In this document: piece by piece, positions 25,884 to 34,770 of the stretch
Numbering within the stretch: the stretch's first letter is position 1
Layout: every line of letters starts with the position of its first letter
Origin: Lachnospiraceae bacterium JLR.KK002
Lineage (GTDB): Bacteria > Bacillota > Clostridia > Lachnospirales > Lachnospiraceae
DNA length: 64,000 nucleotides
Assembly (NCBI GenBank): GCA_036941025.1
Contig: JAYMNP010000001.1
Coordinates: 2,874,501 to 2,938,500 of the forward strand
Direction: 5' to 3'
Position numbers and translations under genes: made by a program
Notes under the pieces: model-generated
The model's input: the letters and a program-made list of their open reading frames with translations, nothing else
The model's database searches: none
What the model was told of the DNA's origin: nothing

Positions 25884-27725
25884 TTACCCTTCAAATAAGG
25901 CTTCAAACTCATCCCGGCTGATTTTTTCCTTTTCCAGAAGAAGATCCGCGCATTTGTGGAGAATCTTCTCATGCTCCAGCAGAATACCTCTGGATTTCTG
26001 ATAGCATTCGTCAATAATGCGCTTGATTTCCTGGTCAATGACTCCGGCAATATTTTCTCCGTAAGATCTGGTATGCGCCAGATCCCTTCCGATAAACACT
26101 TCGTCGTCTTCGTTGTCGTAATTAATCAGACCCACATGCTCTGACATACCGTATTTGGTTACCATGGCTTTTGCCACACTGGTAGCCTGTTTGATATCCT
26201 GAGAAGCTCCTGTGGTAATATCATCAAAAATCAGTTCTTCCGCCACTCTGCCGCCCAGATCCACAATAATTTCCTGCAGCATCCGTCCTTTGGTGTTAAA
26301 CATCTCTTCCCGCTCCGGCAGAGGCATGGTATAGCCTGCCGCTCCCACGCCGGTGGGTATGATGGATACGGAATACACCGGGCCCACATCCGGCAGCACG
26401 TGGAACAGAATGGCATGGCCTGCCTCATGGTAGGCTGTAATCCGTTTCTCCTTGTCCGTAATAATCCTGCTCCGCTTCTCCGAGCCGATTCCTACTTTTA
26501 CAAAGGATTTCCGGATATCTCCCTGGATAATATATCCCCGGTCTTCTTTTGCCGCATAAATTGCCGCCTCATTCAGAAGATTCTCCAGATCCGCTCCGGT
26601 AAACCCGGCAGTAGTCTGGGCAATCTGTTTCAAATCCACATCATCGCCCAGGGGTTTGTTCTGCGCATGGACCTTAAGAATTTCTTCACGTCCGCCAATA
26701 TCCGGCCTTCCCACATGAACCTTTCGGTCAAACCGGCCGGGACGCATAATGGCAGGATCCAGAATATCCACACGGTTGGTAGCCGCCATCACAATAATTC
26801 CTTCGTTGACGCCAAAACCGTCCATTTCCACCAGAAGCTGGTTCAGGGTCTGCTCCCGTTCATCATGTCCGCCGCCCATTCCGGTGCCCCGGCGTCTGGC
26901 CACTGCGTCAATCTCATCAATAAATACGATACAGGGTGCATTTTTCTTGGCTTCCTCAAACAAATCACGGACACGGGACGCACCCACGCCCACAAACATC
27001 TCCACGAAATCAGAACCGGAAATGCTGAAAAAGGGCACGCCTGCCTCTCCGGCCACAGCCTTGGCCAGCAGCGTTTTACCGGTTCCCGGAGGCCCTACCA
27101 AAAGAACCCCCTTTGGAATTCTGGCTCCCAGCTTCGTATATTTTCTGGGCGCCCGCAGAAAATCCACCAGTTCTTCCAGTTCCTCTTTTTCCTCTTTCAG
27201 GCCTGCCACACTTCCAAACGTTACTTTTTTATTCTCGTCAGTGGTCATTTTGGCCCGGCTCTTGCCAAAATTCATCATTTTACTTCCGCCGCCGGAAGCC
27301 GCTGATGCGTGATTGGTCATCATAATATAGAAAACAAACAGTACAGCAAACAAAATCAGAGTGGGAAGTATGGAAATCAGCCAGTTTTCCTCCGGCATCT
27401 CCTTCACCACATAATCTGCAAAATCATAGGATTTCATGGTTTCCTGCAATGTATTGATATCCGATACATACAGCACTTTCCCGCCGCCTTTGCCGGAATC
27501 TCCTTTCAGCGTTACATCCGCCTGGCCGCTGGGTACTTCCCGGTTCTGGGAAACCACCACTGACACCACATTTTCACTTTTCAGATCCTGTTCAAACTGT
27601 GCATAAGTATACAGGCCATTCTGCCCGAAACCGGAGGAACTGTCCCGCAGAATCCAGAGTAGCGCCAGAACGGCGATGGCTGCAAGATACAATCCAAACG
27701 CCCGGTTGCGTTTCTGTGCATTCAT
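25884..27725 (-). CDS. ftsH: ATP-dependent zinc metalloprotease FtsH
   Basis: A membrane-anchored AAA+ protease that degrades misfolded membrane and regulatory proteins. The 613-residue protein has two membrane segments (~11-27 and ~115-137) around an external domain. The AAA module has Walker A GPPGTGKT at 211-218, Walker [10 protein letters not shown], and the second region of homology [20 protein letters not shown]. The peptidase domain has the zinc motif HEAGH in [13 protein letters not shown] and the third ligand in the [12 protein letters not shown] region. GGAGG precedes the ATG. It follows hpt by 35 bp as in Bacillus. Confidence 0.97.
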   Translation of the reverse strand: MNAQKRNRAFGLYLAAIAVLALLWILRDSSSGFGQNGLYTYAQFEQDLKSENVVSVVVSQNREVPSGQADVTLKGDSGKGGGKVLYVSDINTLQETMKSYDFADYVVKEMPEENWLISILPTLILFAVLFVFYIMMTNHASAASGGGSKMMNFGKSRAKMTTDENKKVTFGSVAGLKEEKEELEELVDFLRAPRKYTKLGARIPKGVLLVGPPGTGKTLLAKAVAGEAGVPFFSISGSDFVEMFVGVGASRVRDLFEEAKKNAPCIVFIDEIDAVARRRGTGMGGGHDEREQTLNQLLVEMDGFGVNEGIIVMAATNRVDILDPAIMRPGRFDRKVHVGRPDIGGREEILKVHAQNKPLGDDVDLKQIAQTTAGFTGADLENLLNEAAIYAAKEDRGYIIQGDIRKSFVKVGIGSEKRSRIITDKEKRITAYHEAGHAILFHVLPDVGPVYSVSIIPTGVGAAGYTMPLPEREEMFNTKGRMLQEIIVDLGGRVAEELIFDDITTGASQDIKQATSVAKAMVTKYGMSEHVGLINYDNEDDEVFIGRDLAHTRSYGENIAGVIDQEIKRIIDECYQKSRGILLEHEKILHKCADLLLEKEKISRDEFEALFEG

Positions 27726-27760
27726 ATTTCTTATGCCTCCTCTCTCATTGACTGTCTTTT

Positions 27761-28288
27761 TTAATCATTTATTTCTACTACTCCCACATAGGGAAGATTT
27801 CTGTAATGCTGCATATAATCAAGGCCATAGCCCACCACGAATTCATCCGGTATCTCAAATCCGGTATAATCCACATGCACATCTGTCACCCGGCGTTCCG
27901 GCTTATCCAGTAATGTGCACAGTTTCAGGCTTTTGGGCTTCCTGCTCTTCAAATTCTCCAGTAAATAGCTTAACGTCCTGCCGGAGTCCACAATATCTTC
28001 CACCACCAGTACATGCTTTCCTTCAATGGCTTCATCCAGATCCTTGATGACTTTTACCACACCGCTGGATTTGGTGTGATTGCCATAGCTGGAAACGGAC
28101 ATAAAATCAAGGGAGACCGGCACCGTCAGCCTTTTTGCAAGCTGGCAGGTAAAAAACACTCCGCCTTTGAGCACGCTGACCAGATGAACTTCCTCCCCGT
28201 TATAATATTCACTGATTTCTTTTCCCATCTCACAGATTCTTTTTTCCACTTCTTCTTCTGAAATTAGCACACGAACTTTCTCACTCAC
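27761..28288 (-). CDS. hpt: Hypoxanthine phosphoribosyltransferase
   Basis: A purine-salvage enzyme that joins hypoxanthine or guanine to PRPP. The PRPP-binding motif VLVVEDIVDSGRTLSYLL is clear, with the earlier VSVLKGGVFFTCQLAKRL and the later DFVVGYGLDY-like segment (EFVVGYGLDYMQHYRNLPYVG). The start is a GTG at 28288, with GGAGG eight bases upstream, giving 175 residues, the usual size; an in-frame start at 28318 is rejected. It overlaps the end of tilS by 8 bp, so translation is coupled. The order tilS-hpt-ftsH is conserved in Firmicutes. Confidence 0.95.
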   Translation of the reverse strand: MSEKVRVLISEEEVEKRICEMGKEISEYYNGEEVHLVSVLKGGVFFTCQLAKRLTVPVSLDFMSVSSYGNHTKSSGVVKVIKDLDEAIEGKHVLVVEDIVDSGRTLSYLLENLKSRKPKSLKLCTLLDKPERRVTDVHVDYTGFEIPDEFVVGYGLDYMQHYRNLPYVGVVEIND

Positions 28289-29681
28289 AAATATTTCCTC
28301 CATATACCCGTATCTCAAGAATTCTTCTGGTGTCCTCTGTCACTTTTACATCTTCGCCAAGCCTGCTGCCTATCACCCAGATTACATGGGTTTCGTCCGT
28401 GAGAAGCAGTATACGCTCCCGCTCCGGCCCCGGTATCTTTTCATCAATGAAAAACTTTTTCAGTTTTTTTCGTCCGCCCTCCGGGCTGATGATCAGAAAA
28501 TCCTTCTCCCGACGTGTTCTTAATAGCATGGTGCCTTTTATTTTATCATAGTCCAGCCATTTCGTATATATCTTTTTGGGAATTTCTTCATTTTGAAGAT
28601 TATTTTCCAGCAATCGGGTGTGTATTTCATATCCCAGGAAAGAAATTTTCAAAATCCCCTCCGGCGGCAGTATCCAGGCGTCCTCCGTGCCGGATATTTC
28701 CCCGGACATTTCCTGCCGGTTTTTCAGCACCACCCCTTCATACGTCCGTTCTCCCGTGATTCCGCAGGGAAAAGAAATACTCCTGCCCGTCTGTTTCTCA
28801 AACAATTCCCGCAGATTCTGCACATGGAGTCCGGAAATATCCCTGCTGCTGCCTGCTGCTTCCGCCAGGGCCCGGTGCAGGAGGGCTTTCTGCAGAACCG
28901 GCCTTTCCTTACAGAGCTTCCCGGAAATACAGATTCCCTGTGTATCCCGGTAAATATATCTGTCTGTTATCTCTTCCGCCAGTTCCTGAATCAGCCCCTC
29001 CGCCTCTGCCGCCTGCAGGGCCGCCTGATTCATATGGGCCACCGCCTGGGAGTTGATTTCTGCCAGCACCGGCAAAATCTGATGACGTATTTTATTCCTG
29101 GTATACTCCGTTGACCGGTTGGTTTTGTCCTGACAGAAAGGCTGCTTTTTTTCCGTCAGAAATCCTTCGATTTCTTTTCGCTCCACACACAGCAGGGGAC
29201 GGATAATATTGCCCCGCACCGGAGGGATTCCGCACAGGCCCTTAAGCCCTGTGCCCCGCGCCAGATGAAACAGCACGGTTTCCGCACAGTCGTTCTGATT
29301 ATGGGCCACTGCAATTTTGTCTGCCTCAAATTCTTCGGCTGCCTGTGCAAAAAATCCATACCGCAGAGTTCTGGCTCCTTCCTCCACTGTCATTTTATGT
29401 GCCCTGGCGTATTCCCTTGCCTGGCAATGGAATATTTTACATGGAATCCGGCGCTGTCCGCATAATTCTTCCACAAATCGGGCGTCCCGCCTGCTGTCTT
29501 CTCCCCGGATTCCATGTTCCACATGGACTGTGCACAGACGGATTTTCCCGGCCTTTGCCATCTCCTGCAGAATCAGCAGCAGACAGACGGAATCCGCGCC
29601 GCCGGATACCGCCGCCAGCACACAGTCCCCCTTTTTCACCATATGATGTTCTTCCATAAAAGCCATAATTTTCTTTTGCAT
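28281..29681 (-). CDS. tilS: tRNA(Ile)-lysidine synthase
   Basis: TilS converts the wobble C34 of tRNA-Ile(CAU) to lysidine so that it reads AUA. The 466-residue protein has the ATP-binding PP-loop AAVSGGADSVCLLL at ~24-37, the VHVEHGIRGEDSRRD segment, and AVAHNQNDCAETVLFHLARGTGLKGLCG, all specific to TilS. The C-terminal domain ends at LEIRVYGGNICE. It starts 1 bp from the spoIIE stop and its own 3' end carries the ribosome site and start of hpt. Confidence 0.95.
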   Translation of the reverse strand: MQKKIMAFMEEHHMVKKGDCVLAAVSGGADSVCLLLILQEMAKAGKIRLCTVHVEHGIRGEDSRRDARFVEELCGQRRIPCKIFHCQAREYARAHKMTVEEGARTLRYGFFAQAAEEFEADKIAVAHNQNDCAETVLFHLARGTGLKGLCGIPPVRGNIIRPLLCVERKEIEGFLTEKKQPFCQDKTNRSTEYTRNKIRHQILPVLAEINSQAVAHMNQAALQAAEAEGLIQELAEEITDRYIYRDTQGICISGKLCKERPVLQKALLHRALAEAAGSSRDISGLHVQNLRELFEKQTGRSISFPCGITGERTYEGVVLKNRQEMSGEISGTEDAWILPPEGILKISFLGYEIHTRLLENNLQNEEIPKKIYTKWLDYDKIKGTMLLRTRREKDFLIISPEGGRKKLKKFFIDEKIPGPERERILLLTDETHVIWVIGSRLGEDVKVTEDTRRILEIRVYGGNICE

Positions 29682-31547
29682 CTATTTCTCCCAGATTCCT
29701 GCCACCAGCACCGTCATGTCATCCGGCACCTTTCCGGCAGTAAACAGTAAAATCCGTTCCAGTATCTGTTTGGCCATCTGGCCCGGATTGTTTGTCTCCA
29801 CGGTTTCCAGAATTTCCTGCATGGTATCCTCCGGCACGGGGACATGTAAATCATCCAGAACTCCGTCTGTCACCTGCACCACAAAATCTCCGTCTTTTAA
29901 CTGCCTGCTGATTTTCTCGATTTCAAGTTGCTGGAAGATTCCTGCCGGAAGGCTGCCGGATGAAATGCACTCTACTTCTTCTCCCCGCTTGATGAAGGTG
30001 GCGGCAGCGCCGATTTTGTAAAAATCACAGATTCCCGTGTACAAATCAATGGCTGCCAGATCCACCGTGGAAAACATCCCTTCTTCTCCCTGAATTACCA
30101 TGGCGGAATTCATCATACGAATGGCTGTCTCTTTCCGGAATCCCGCTTCCAGAAACTTCTCTATTAACTCTATCACCATTTCACTTTCCTTACAAGCATT
30201 GATTCCGGAACCCATTCCGTCCGATAATGCCATAACGCATTCCCCGCCTTCCAGCTCCAGAAAGGAAAAACTGTCTCCGGACACCTGGGCCCCGTCTCTG
30301 GTAAGCCTGGCTACTCCCTGCAGTGCATGATACAGGGTATCTTCCTCAAAAGTCAGAAAACTTTCTTCTTTTCCAAGCAGAGAACGGACGTATTTTCCAG
30401 GAACCATATCACGCCGCAGCCCCTGGCTGACTCCCCTGGCCAGCTCTTTTACCGGTACGCAGTTTCCCCATTTGGAGGCGGCAGTCATCTGCAGGGACAG
30501 TTTTCCGTTCTGTCTCTCATACAGATGGATTTCTCTGGCGGTAATCCCCCGCTCTTTCAATCTGTATTTTACAGCATTCAGGAGTTTATTCTCCTGCCTG
30601 CTGATATCTTTATATTCCCTGGCACAGTCTTCCATAATATAGGCCATGGCGTCCAGCTGTTCCGCAATAATCCCCCTGTTCTCCAGCAGGCGGTTATACC
30701 AGGCCAGATTCAGTTTTGCCTTTTCAAATACCCCCACCGCTTCTTCTATGATACTGGCAGACCAGGGACATCGATCCGCCAGCTCCCGGTGCAGTTCTTC
30801 CTCCGCGCTGCCTCTTTTTTCCAGGGAATGAAAGAGCCGGAAAAAAAGCTCGTACATGGGACTGGTATCTTCCTGCCAGCAGATGGCGCACTGGTCGCAG
30901 GACATACAGATTTTCCCGGCAATCTCCTGCTGCATTTTTCCCATTTCCTCCGGCTCAAAATTACTTTTGAAATTTTCCATCCGGGAAAATATCTGAGACA
31001 GGCCGCTGAAGGACTGTGCATAGGTCTGGAGCTTTTCTCCATGCTCCGGCGCGGTCTGCCCGGCTCCCTGCTTCCCCTCCCCGCCGGAAAAACTCCATTC
31101 CAGGAAACCGTGAAGTATGGGCGTCAGCACCAGCACCATACCGCACACCAGTACGGATTCCAGAATCCCCATCCACACCACTGCCCGGTTGCGCACCTGC
31201 AGCAGTTCTCCCGCCAGGGTAAGCAAAAACACGCTGATTCCTGCAGCTCCTGCCCCTACACAGGTACGGCAGCTTTTGCCTGCCCATTCCACCAGCCGTA
31301 TTACCACTGCTGTCACCAGAAGTATCATGGTATATTTGGCCATCGCCTGTACCGGCACAAACAACGCCATACCGAAAATACTGAAAATCAAAAGCAGCGT
31401 ACGGTTCACTTCTTCCATATAGCAGGCAGTGAAAAATCCCGGTATCAGGGGATAACATCCTGCGAATGCTCCTTTTGCCGCCAGCATGGCCAGTCCGTAC
31501 AATCCGATTTCTTTCCATCTCATTCCCGTTCTTTTTGCTCCGTTCAT
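29682..31547 (-). CDS. spoIIE: Stage II sporulation protein E (PP2C phosphatase)
   Basis: SpoIIE dephosphorylates SpoIIAA to activate sigma-F in the forespore and helps polar septation. The 621-residue protein is shorter than the ~827 of B. subtilis, mostly through fewer membrane helices. Hydrophobic segments fill residues ~12-165, a central region has a Cys cluster (CMSCDQCAICW), and the C-terminal PP2C domain shows SGDSFSFLELEGGECVMALSDGMGSG and DFVVQVTDGVLDD with metal-binding Asp residues. GGAGG precedes the start. It is upstream of tilS in the conserved sporulation cluster. Confidence 0.94.
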   Translation of the reverse strand: MNGAKRTGMRWKEIGLYGLAMLAAKGAFAGCYPLIPGFFTACYMEEVNRTLLLIFSIFGMALFVPVQAMAKYTMILLVTAVVIRLVEWAGKSCRTCVGAGAAGISVFLLTLAGELLQVRNRAVVWMGILESVLVCGMVLVLTPILHGFLEWSFSGGEGKQGAGQTAPEHGEKLQTYAQSFSGLSQIFSRMENFKSNFEPEEMGKMQQEIAGKICMSCDQCAICWQEDTSPMYELFFRLFHSLEKRGSAEEELHRELADRCPWSASIIEEAVGVFEKAKLNLAWYNRLLENRGIIAEQLDAMAYIMEDCAREYKDISRQENKLLNAVKYRLKERGITAREIHLYERQNGKLSLQMTAASKWGNCVPVKELARGVSQGLRRDMVPGKYVRSLLGKEESFLTFEEDTLYHALQGVARLTRDGAQVSGDSFSFLELEGGECVMALSDGMGSGINACKESEMVIELIEKFLEAGFRKETAIRMMNSAMVIQGEEGMFSTVDLAAIDLYTGICDFYKIGAAATFIKRGEEVECISSGSLPAGIFQQLEIEKISRQLKDGDFVVQVTDGVLDDLHVPVPEDTMQEILETVETNNPGQMAKQILERILLFTAGKVPDDMTVLVAGIWEK

Positions 31548-31666
31548 ATCTCATCCTCCTTCTTGCCCGGCTTTTGTCTGTACCGGACGTGCAGGAGTTA
31601 TTATAAAAAGGAGCGGCTGAAATGTTTGTCAAACCAGGGACAGGTTTTCAAAAACTTTTAGACAAA

Positions 31667-31708
31667 AAGCCCCTTAGAACCACTGCTTATGGCGATTCTA
31701 AGGGGCTT
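31667..31708 (-). terminator. Terminator after divIC
   Basis: AAGCCCCTTAGAA pairs with TTCTAAGGGGCTT (13 bp) and TTTTT follows on the minus strand, 60 bp after the divIC stop. It separates the yab/divIC genes from spoIIE. Confidence 0.85.
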
Positions 31709-31768
31709 ATGCTTTTTAGGAAATTCATGGCTGCCCTTCATCACTGTACGGACAGATTCCCCGGAAAG

Positions 31769-32119
31769 CTATTCATCTTCTGCTGTTTTCTCCTTGAAAA
31801 TAATCTCATTGGAGTATACAAGTCCCAGTCTGGTCTTGGCCACCTGTTCTATGTATTCCCTGGTACCTACATATTTCTCATATTCTTTCAGTTCACCCTG
31901 CCGGACCTGCTCTGTCTCAAGCTGAGCCTGAAGTTCCGTTTCCTGTGTCTTATAAGATTCATTCCGCTGATATACGGATACAATCTGTACGGACATAACG
32001 CCAATCAGGGTAAAGACAATCAGTGAAATGCATATGATACTGGACTTATTCTGTTTTCTTCTTCTGCGCAGCCTGGTCCTCTCCGCACCTGACCTCCGTG
32101 CTCTTTCACGCTTTTCCAT
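31769..32119 (-). CDS. divIC: Septum formation initiator, DivIC/FtsB family
   Basis: A bitopic divisome protein. From the start at 32119 (116 residues; GGGGAAGG upstream) it has a basic cytosolic N-terminus (RRSGAERTRLRRRRKQNK), one membrane helix (SSIICISLIVFTLIGVMSVQIV), and an external coiled coil (QETELQAQLETEQVRQGELKEYEKYV) ending with AKTRLGLVYSNEIIFKE, the family signature. An ATG at 32197 overlaps yabQ but has its Shine-Dalgarno too close. Position between yabQ and spoIIE is the same as in Bacillus. Confidence 0.9.
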   Translation of the reverse strand: MEKRERARRSGAERTRLRRRRKQNKSSIICISLIVFTLIGVMSVQIVSVYQRNESYKTQETELQAQLETEQVRQGELKEYEKYVGTREYIEQVAKTRLGLVYSNEIIFKEKTAEDE

Positions 32120-32184
32120 ACGATAACCTTCCCCTGGCTGCAGCCGCTCCCGTTTCGGAACAATCTTTCCCGGTGAACTGCCGC

Positions 32185-32658
32185 CTATAATTTGCATACT
32201 CCTATTCTAACTGCTTTCCATATTTTTTTCAATTGTTTTTTGAAAAACCGCAGGACTTTTTTCGCCCTCTTTTTCGCAAATCCTGCCGGCCTTTTCAGCA
32301 AACGGGCTGTCCACACCAGAGGCCGGCTTGCAGCAAACAGTATTTTTTCCAGCAGAAATACGCTTCCTTTTACTACCCAGCGGCTGAACAGCAGGTTATA
32401 GCATAACATCCCTGCCACCACTCCGCCAATTACGAATCCCCGGATATAACCGCTGTTCTCCCGGTACAGCATGGCAAACAGCGCCACCGCGCTGCCAATC
32501 CAGAACAACAGGTCCTCCGCCCCCGTCATCCAGGATTTATGGGAAACCAGCCTTCGGATAATGCGAAGCAGATCATACACAAACAACAGTATCATTCCTG
32601 TCAGGAAAGAGGCCAGCAATACGTCTGCTTCCTTTAAGATTCCTTCGCTTATCTGCAT
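32185..32658 (-). CDS. yabQ: Spore cortex biosynthesis protein YabQ
   Basis: YabQ is a membrane protein of the mother cell needed for cortex formation. The 157-residue protein shows three to four hydrophobic segments: LLASFLTGMILLFVYDLLRIIRR, AEDLLFWIGSAVALFAMLY and IRGFVIGGVVAGMLCYNLL. A basic C-terminus (KKRAKKVLRFFKKQLKKIWK) follows. The N-terminal pattern is the family hallmark. Its start overlaps the yabP stop by one base (TAATG), so the two are coupled. Confidence 0.92.
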   Translation of the reverse strand: MQISEGILKEADVLLASFLTGMILLFVYDLLRIIRRLVSHKSWMTGAEDLLFWIGSAVALFAMLYRENSGYIRGFVIGGVVAGMLCYNLLFSRWVVKGSVFLLEKILFAASRPLVWTARLLKRPAGFAKKRAKKVLRFFKKQLKKIWKAVRIGVCKL

Positions 32659-32942
32659 TACTTAAACAGTCTTCCCAGAAAAGATTCACCCTGTCTGGAG
32701 GCGGGCTTCATATCCGAGTAGGTTAAACTGTCGATTTTTCCTTCGATGTCGATTTCTCCCTTTTCCAGAGTCAGACGGTTTACGTGAAGATCATTCCCTT
32801 TTATCATCAGCATACCCAGCTCCGTTTCCAGAAGAATTTCTCCCACATCAAAGGAAAGCACATCTATCACTCCGTTTAACACTCCGTTCTTACGGTTGGA
32901 TATTACAATCTTATGGCTGCCTCCCGCCGCTTTTTCTTCCAT
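32658..32942 (-). CDS. yabP: Sporulation protein YabP
   Basis: A 94-residue YabP/YqfC-family sporulation protein made in the mother cell and linked to spore-coat or cortex assembly. The visible signature is HKIVISNRKNGVLNGVIDVLSFDVGEILLETELGMLMIKGNDLHVNRLTLEKGEIDIEGKI, a compact beta-rich fold. GGAAGGAGG precedes the start. It sits between rqcP and yabQ as expected. Confidence 0.93.
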   Translation of the reverse strand: MEEKAAGGSHKIVISNRKNGVLNGVIDVLSFDVGEILLETELGMLMIKGNDLHVNRLTLEKGEIDIEGKIDSLTYSDMKPASRQGESFLGRLFK

Positions 32943-33022
32943 TCAAAAACCTCCTTCCATATTTCCGGGACTATGGATGTCCTTTTTAAATATATGAAGG
33001 AGGGATGGTTTTATGCGTATAT

Positions 33023-33262
33023 TTACAGATATTTAAATAATTCTTTTGCTTCTTCCTTCCGGTTGGTATCCTGCACCGCCAGAACTTCCACTTTTACATT
33101 TTTTGTACCGAAACCAATGTCAATCACATCTCCCGGCTTTACATCCAGGGATGCCTTGGCCACTTTTCCGTTTACCGATACCCGTCCTGCGTCGCAGGCT
33201 TCGTTTGCCACGGTTCTGCGTTTAATCAGACGCGATACCTTTAAAAATTTATCCAGTCTCAT
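33023..33262 (-). CDS. rqcP: S4-domain RNA-binding protein RqcP (YabO)
   Basis: A 79-residue protein that is almost entirely one S4 domain: MRLDKFLKVSRLIKRRTVANEACDAGRVSVNGKVAKASLDVKPGDVIDI. In Bacillus the orthologue binds the 50S-peptidyl-tRNA complex and helps RqcH add alanine tails to stalled chains. AAAGG precedes the ATG. In Clostridia this gene normally follows HU and precedes yabP; here a toxin-antitoxin pair lies between it and HU. Confidence 0.92.
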   Translation of the reverse strand: MRLDKFLKVSRLIKRRTVANEACDAGRVSVNGKVAKASLDVKPGDVIDIGFGTKNVKVEVLAVQDTNRKEEAKELFKYL

Positions 33263-33289
33263 AATTGTTTTCCTTTCCTGGTTATTATA

Positions 33290-33571
33290 TTACTTTGCAA
33301 ATAAATCTGAATGAGTTCCTGTTCGGGATGCAGTCAGTATCAGATGTTCTTTATCTTTTGCATAAATCAGAATCCAGTCCGGTAAAATATGACATTCACG
33401 AAAACCCTCATAATTTCCAGTCAATCCATGGTCCCGGTAACATTCATCCAGGTGTTCTTCGCTCAGGAGAGCATCAATTACTCTCTCCAGCAATTTCATA
33501 TTATAGCCTCTCTTTTTTACACGCTTATAGTCTTTCCGAAACTGTCCGGTGGTCACTAATTTTAACATCAT
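33290..33571 (-). CDS. YafQ/RelE-family mRNA interferase toxin
   Basis: A 93-residue toxin predicted to cut mRNA on the ribosome. The RelE-fold pattern of YafQ is visible: LKLVTTGQFRKDYKRVKKRGYNMKLL, LLSEEHLDECYRDHGLTGNYEGFRECHILPDWILIY, and the C-terminal TASRTGTHSDLF, including the His and Asp/Phe residues typical of the active site. It overlaps its antitoxin gene by 4 bp. It lies 27 bp before rqcP, so it may be cotranscribed with the sporulation block. Confidence 0.9.
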   Translation of the reverse strand: MMLKLVTTGQFRKDYKRVKKRGYNMKLLERVIDALLSEEHLDECYRDHGLTGNYEGFRECHILPDWILIYAKDKEHLILTASRTGTHSDLFAK

Positions 33572-33861
33572 TCATCATCCTTTTCCCCATCCAGCTCTTC
33601 AAAAAGTTCCTGTGCACAGGAATAACTTTTTACCTGTAACTGCCCGGCCATAATAGTTTCAGTCTCTTTCATAGCCAATTCTGTTTCGGCATTATAGCGT
33701 GGCTGCTTCATTTCAAAAGGCAGACCGCCTTCCATAATAGATTTGCGCAGAAAAATGTTAATCGCATCTGTAACTGTAATTCCAAAACTGGAAAACAGTT
33801 TTTCTGCGCTGGATTTCGTTTCAGGATCAATACGAATATTAATATTTGCCGTTTTTGCCAT
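33568..33861 (-). CDS. RelB/DinJ-family antitoxin
   Basis: A 97-residue antitoxin that binds the YafQ-like toxin and its own operator. The N-terminal ribbon-helix-helix reads ANINIRIDPETKSSAEKLFSSFGITVTDAINIFLRKSI, followed by GGLPFEMKQPRYNAET, the RelB/DinJ hallmark, and an acidic C-terminal toxin-binding tail. The ATG at 33861 has GGAGG eight bases upstream; a GTG three codons earlier is less likely. It is followed by the toxin gene with a 4-bp overlap. Confidence 0.9.
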   Translation of the reverse strand: MAKTANINIRIDPETKSSAEKLFSSFGITVTDAINIFLRKSIMEGGLPFEMKQPRYNAETELAMKETETIMAGQLQVKSYSCAQELFEELDGEKDDE

Positions 33862-33890
33862 GTGCTCCACCTCCCTGTGACTTTAACTAT

Positions 33891-33927
33891 AGTATACACA
33901 AAATGTATTAACATTGTCAATACATTT
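33891..33927 (-). promoter_or_regulatory. Promoter and palindromic operator of the toxin-antitoxin pair
   Basis: TTGACA (33915-33920) and TATACT (33891-33896) are 18 bp apart on the minus strand. AAATGTATT (33901-33909) and its complement AATACATTT (33919-33927) form a palindrome covering the -35 and spacer. This fits binding by a dimer of the ribbon-helix-helix antitoxin. Confidence 0.75.
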
Positions 33928-33930
33928 TAA

Positions 33931-34164
33931 CGCACGTGAGCGGATTGCGTAGCAATAGAGTTACTGTTCACACCCTGCGGGTGTTCCAGTAACGGCATCT
34001 GGCCCGGAGGGACTTTATCTCATAGGAAATCCATGAACTTTAACACTTCACAGTGACACAATATTTCCTGTAAAAGAAAACGAATTTCGTTTTACGAAAT
34101 TCTGCGCCGCAAATGTATCGCCCTGGCGATATCTTTCCTTTGCATTTGCGTGCGTATCTTAATT
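33931..34164. repeat. Array of small hairpins between HU and the toxin-antitoxin genes
   Basis: No gene is visible in this stretch. It contains a chain of short palindromes: ATTGCGTAGCAAT (near 33944), GTTACTG...CAGTAAC with an inner ACACC/GGGTGT stem (33960-33993), CGAATTTCG, and ATCGCCCTGGCGAT. They look like fragments of mobile hairpin repeats stacked at one site beside the inserted toxin-antitoxin pair. Confidence 0.6.
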
Positions 34165-34226
34165 ATTATTCTATAGAAAGGCACTTTCACGCGTTAGCGT
34201 GACAAGGGCTTTCCTATAGAATAATA
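34165..34226. repeat. Hairpin repeat with CACGCGTTAGCGTG core, copy 1
   Basis: Outer arms TATTATTCTATAGAAAG and CTTTCCTATAGAATAATA pair, with a nested CACGC-GTTA-GCGTG hairpin. A second copy with the same core CTTTCACGCGTTAGCGTG and different but matching outer arms lies at 50407-50457. Conservation of the core with covarying arms suggests a mobile or recurrent structured element. Confidence 0.65.
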
Positions 34227-34228
34227 AA

Positions 34229-34250
34229 AGGGCTTTCCTGAGAAAGCCCT
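34229..34250 (-). terminator. Terminator of the HU gene
   Basis: AGGGCTTTC and GAAAGCCCT pair around a 4-nt loop, followed on the minus strand by TTTTATT, 20 bp after the HU stop. Confidence 0.85.
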
Positions 34251-34270
34251 CCGTAATGTCATAAACTTAA

Positions 34271-34546
34271 TTATGCGTTAATCATATCTTTTAAAGCCTT
34301 GCCTGCCTTAAACTTGGGTGCTTTGGAAGCCGGGATAACCATTTCCGCACCGCTCTGAGGATTCCTTCCGGTTCTTGCTGCTCTTTCGGAAACCTCAAAG
34401 GTACCGAATCCAACTAACTGAATTTTTTCTCCCTTTTGCAGTTCTTCCGTAACTACGTCAGTGAATGCCTTTAATGCTTTCTCTGCGTCCTTTCTGGACA
34501 ACTCCGCTTTTTCAGACATGGCTGCTATCAGTTCTGCTTTGTTCAT
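34271..34546 (-). CDS. hup: HU-family DNA-binding protein
   Basis: A histone-like protein that bends and compacts DNA. The 91-residue product from 34546 has NKAELIAAMSEKAELSRKDAEKALKAF, the VGFGTFEVSERAARTGRNPQSG arm with the DNA-intercalating region, and IPASKAPKFKAGKALKD. GAGGAGG precedes that ATG; an open frame back to 34609 has no support. It has its own promoter and terminator. In Clostridia HU is usually next to rqcP. Confidence 0.95.
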   Translation of the reverse strand: MNKAELIAAMSEKAELSRKDAEKALKAFTDVVTEELQKGEKIQLVGFGTFEVSERAARTGRNPQSGAEMVIPASKAPKFKAGKALKDMINA

Positions 34547-34717
34547 GACAATATTCCTCCTCTGGATTCTTACTTGTTTATTATGGTTCGGGTCTGTCCA
34601 GGTACACATCGCGCTTTCTCTTTTCCGATTTAAAATGAATTTGTTTTACCGCCCGATACGGGCAAAATTATCCCACTTTCAGGATGAAATACCTTTTCAG
34701 GATTACCCACACACATA

Positions 34718-34746
34718 TTTATACTTGTTTTTATATTGTTTGTCAA
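34718..34746 (-). promoter_or_regulatory. Promoter of the HU gene
   Basis: TTGACA (34741-34746) and TATAAA (34718-34723) are 17 bp apart on the minus strand, leaving a leader of about 165 nt before the HU start. Confidence 0.75.
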
Positions 34747-34770
34747 GAAAAATTCCACATTTCAGAGGAT

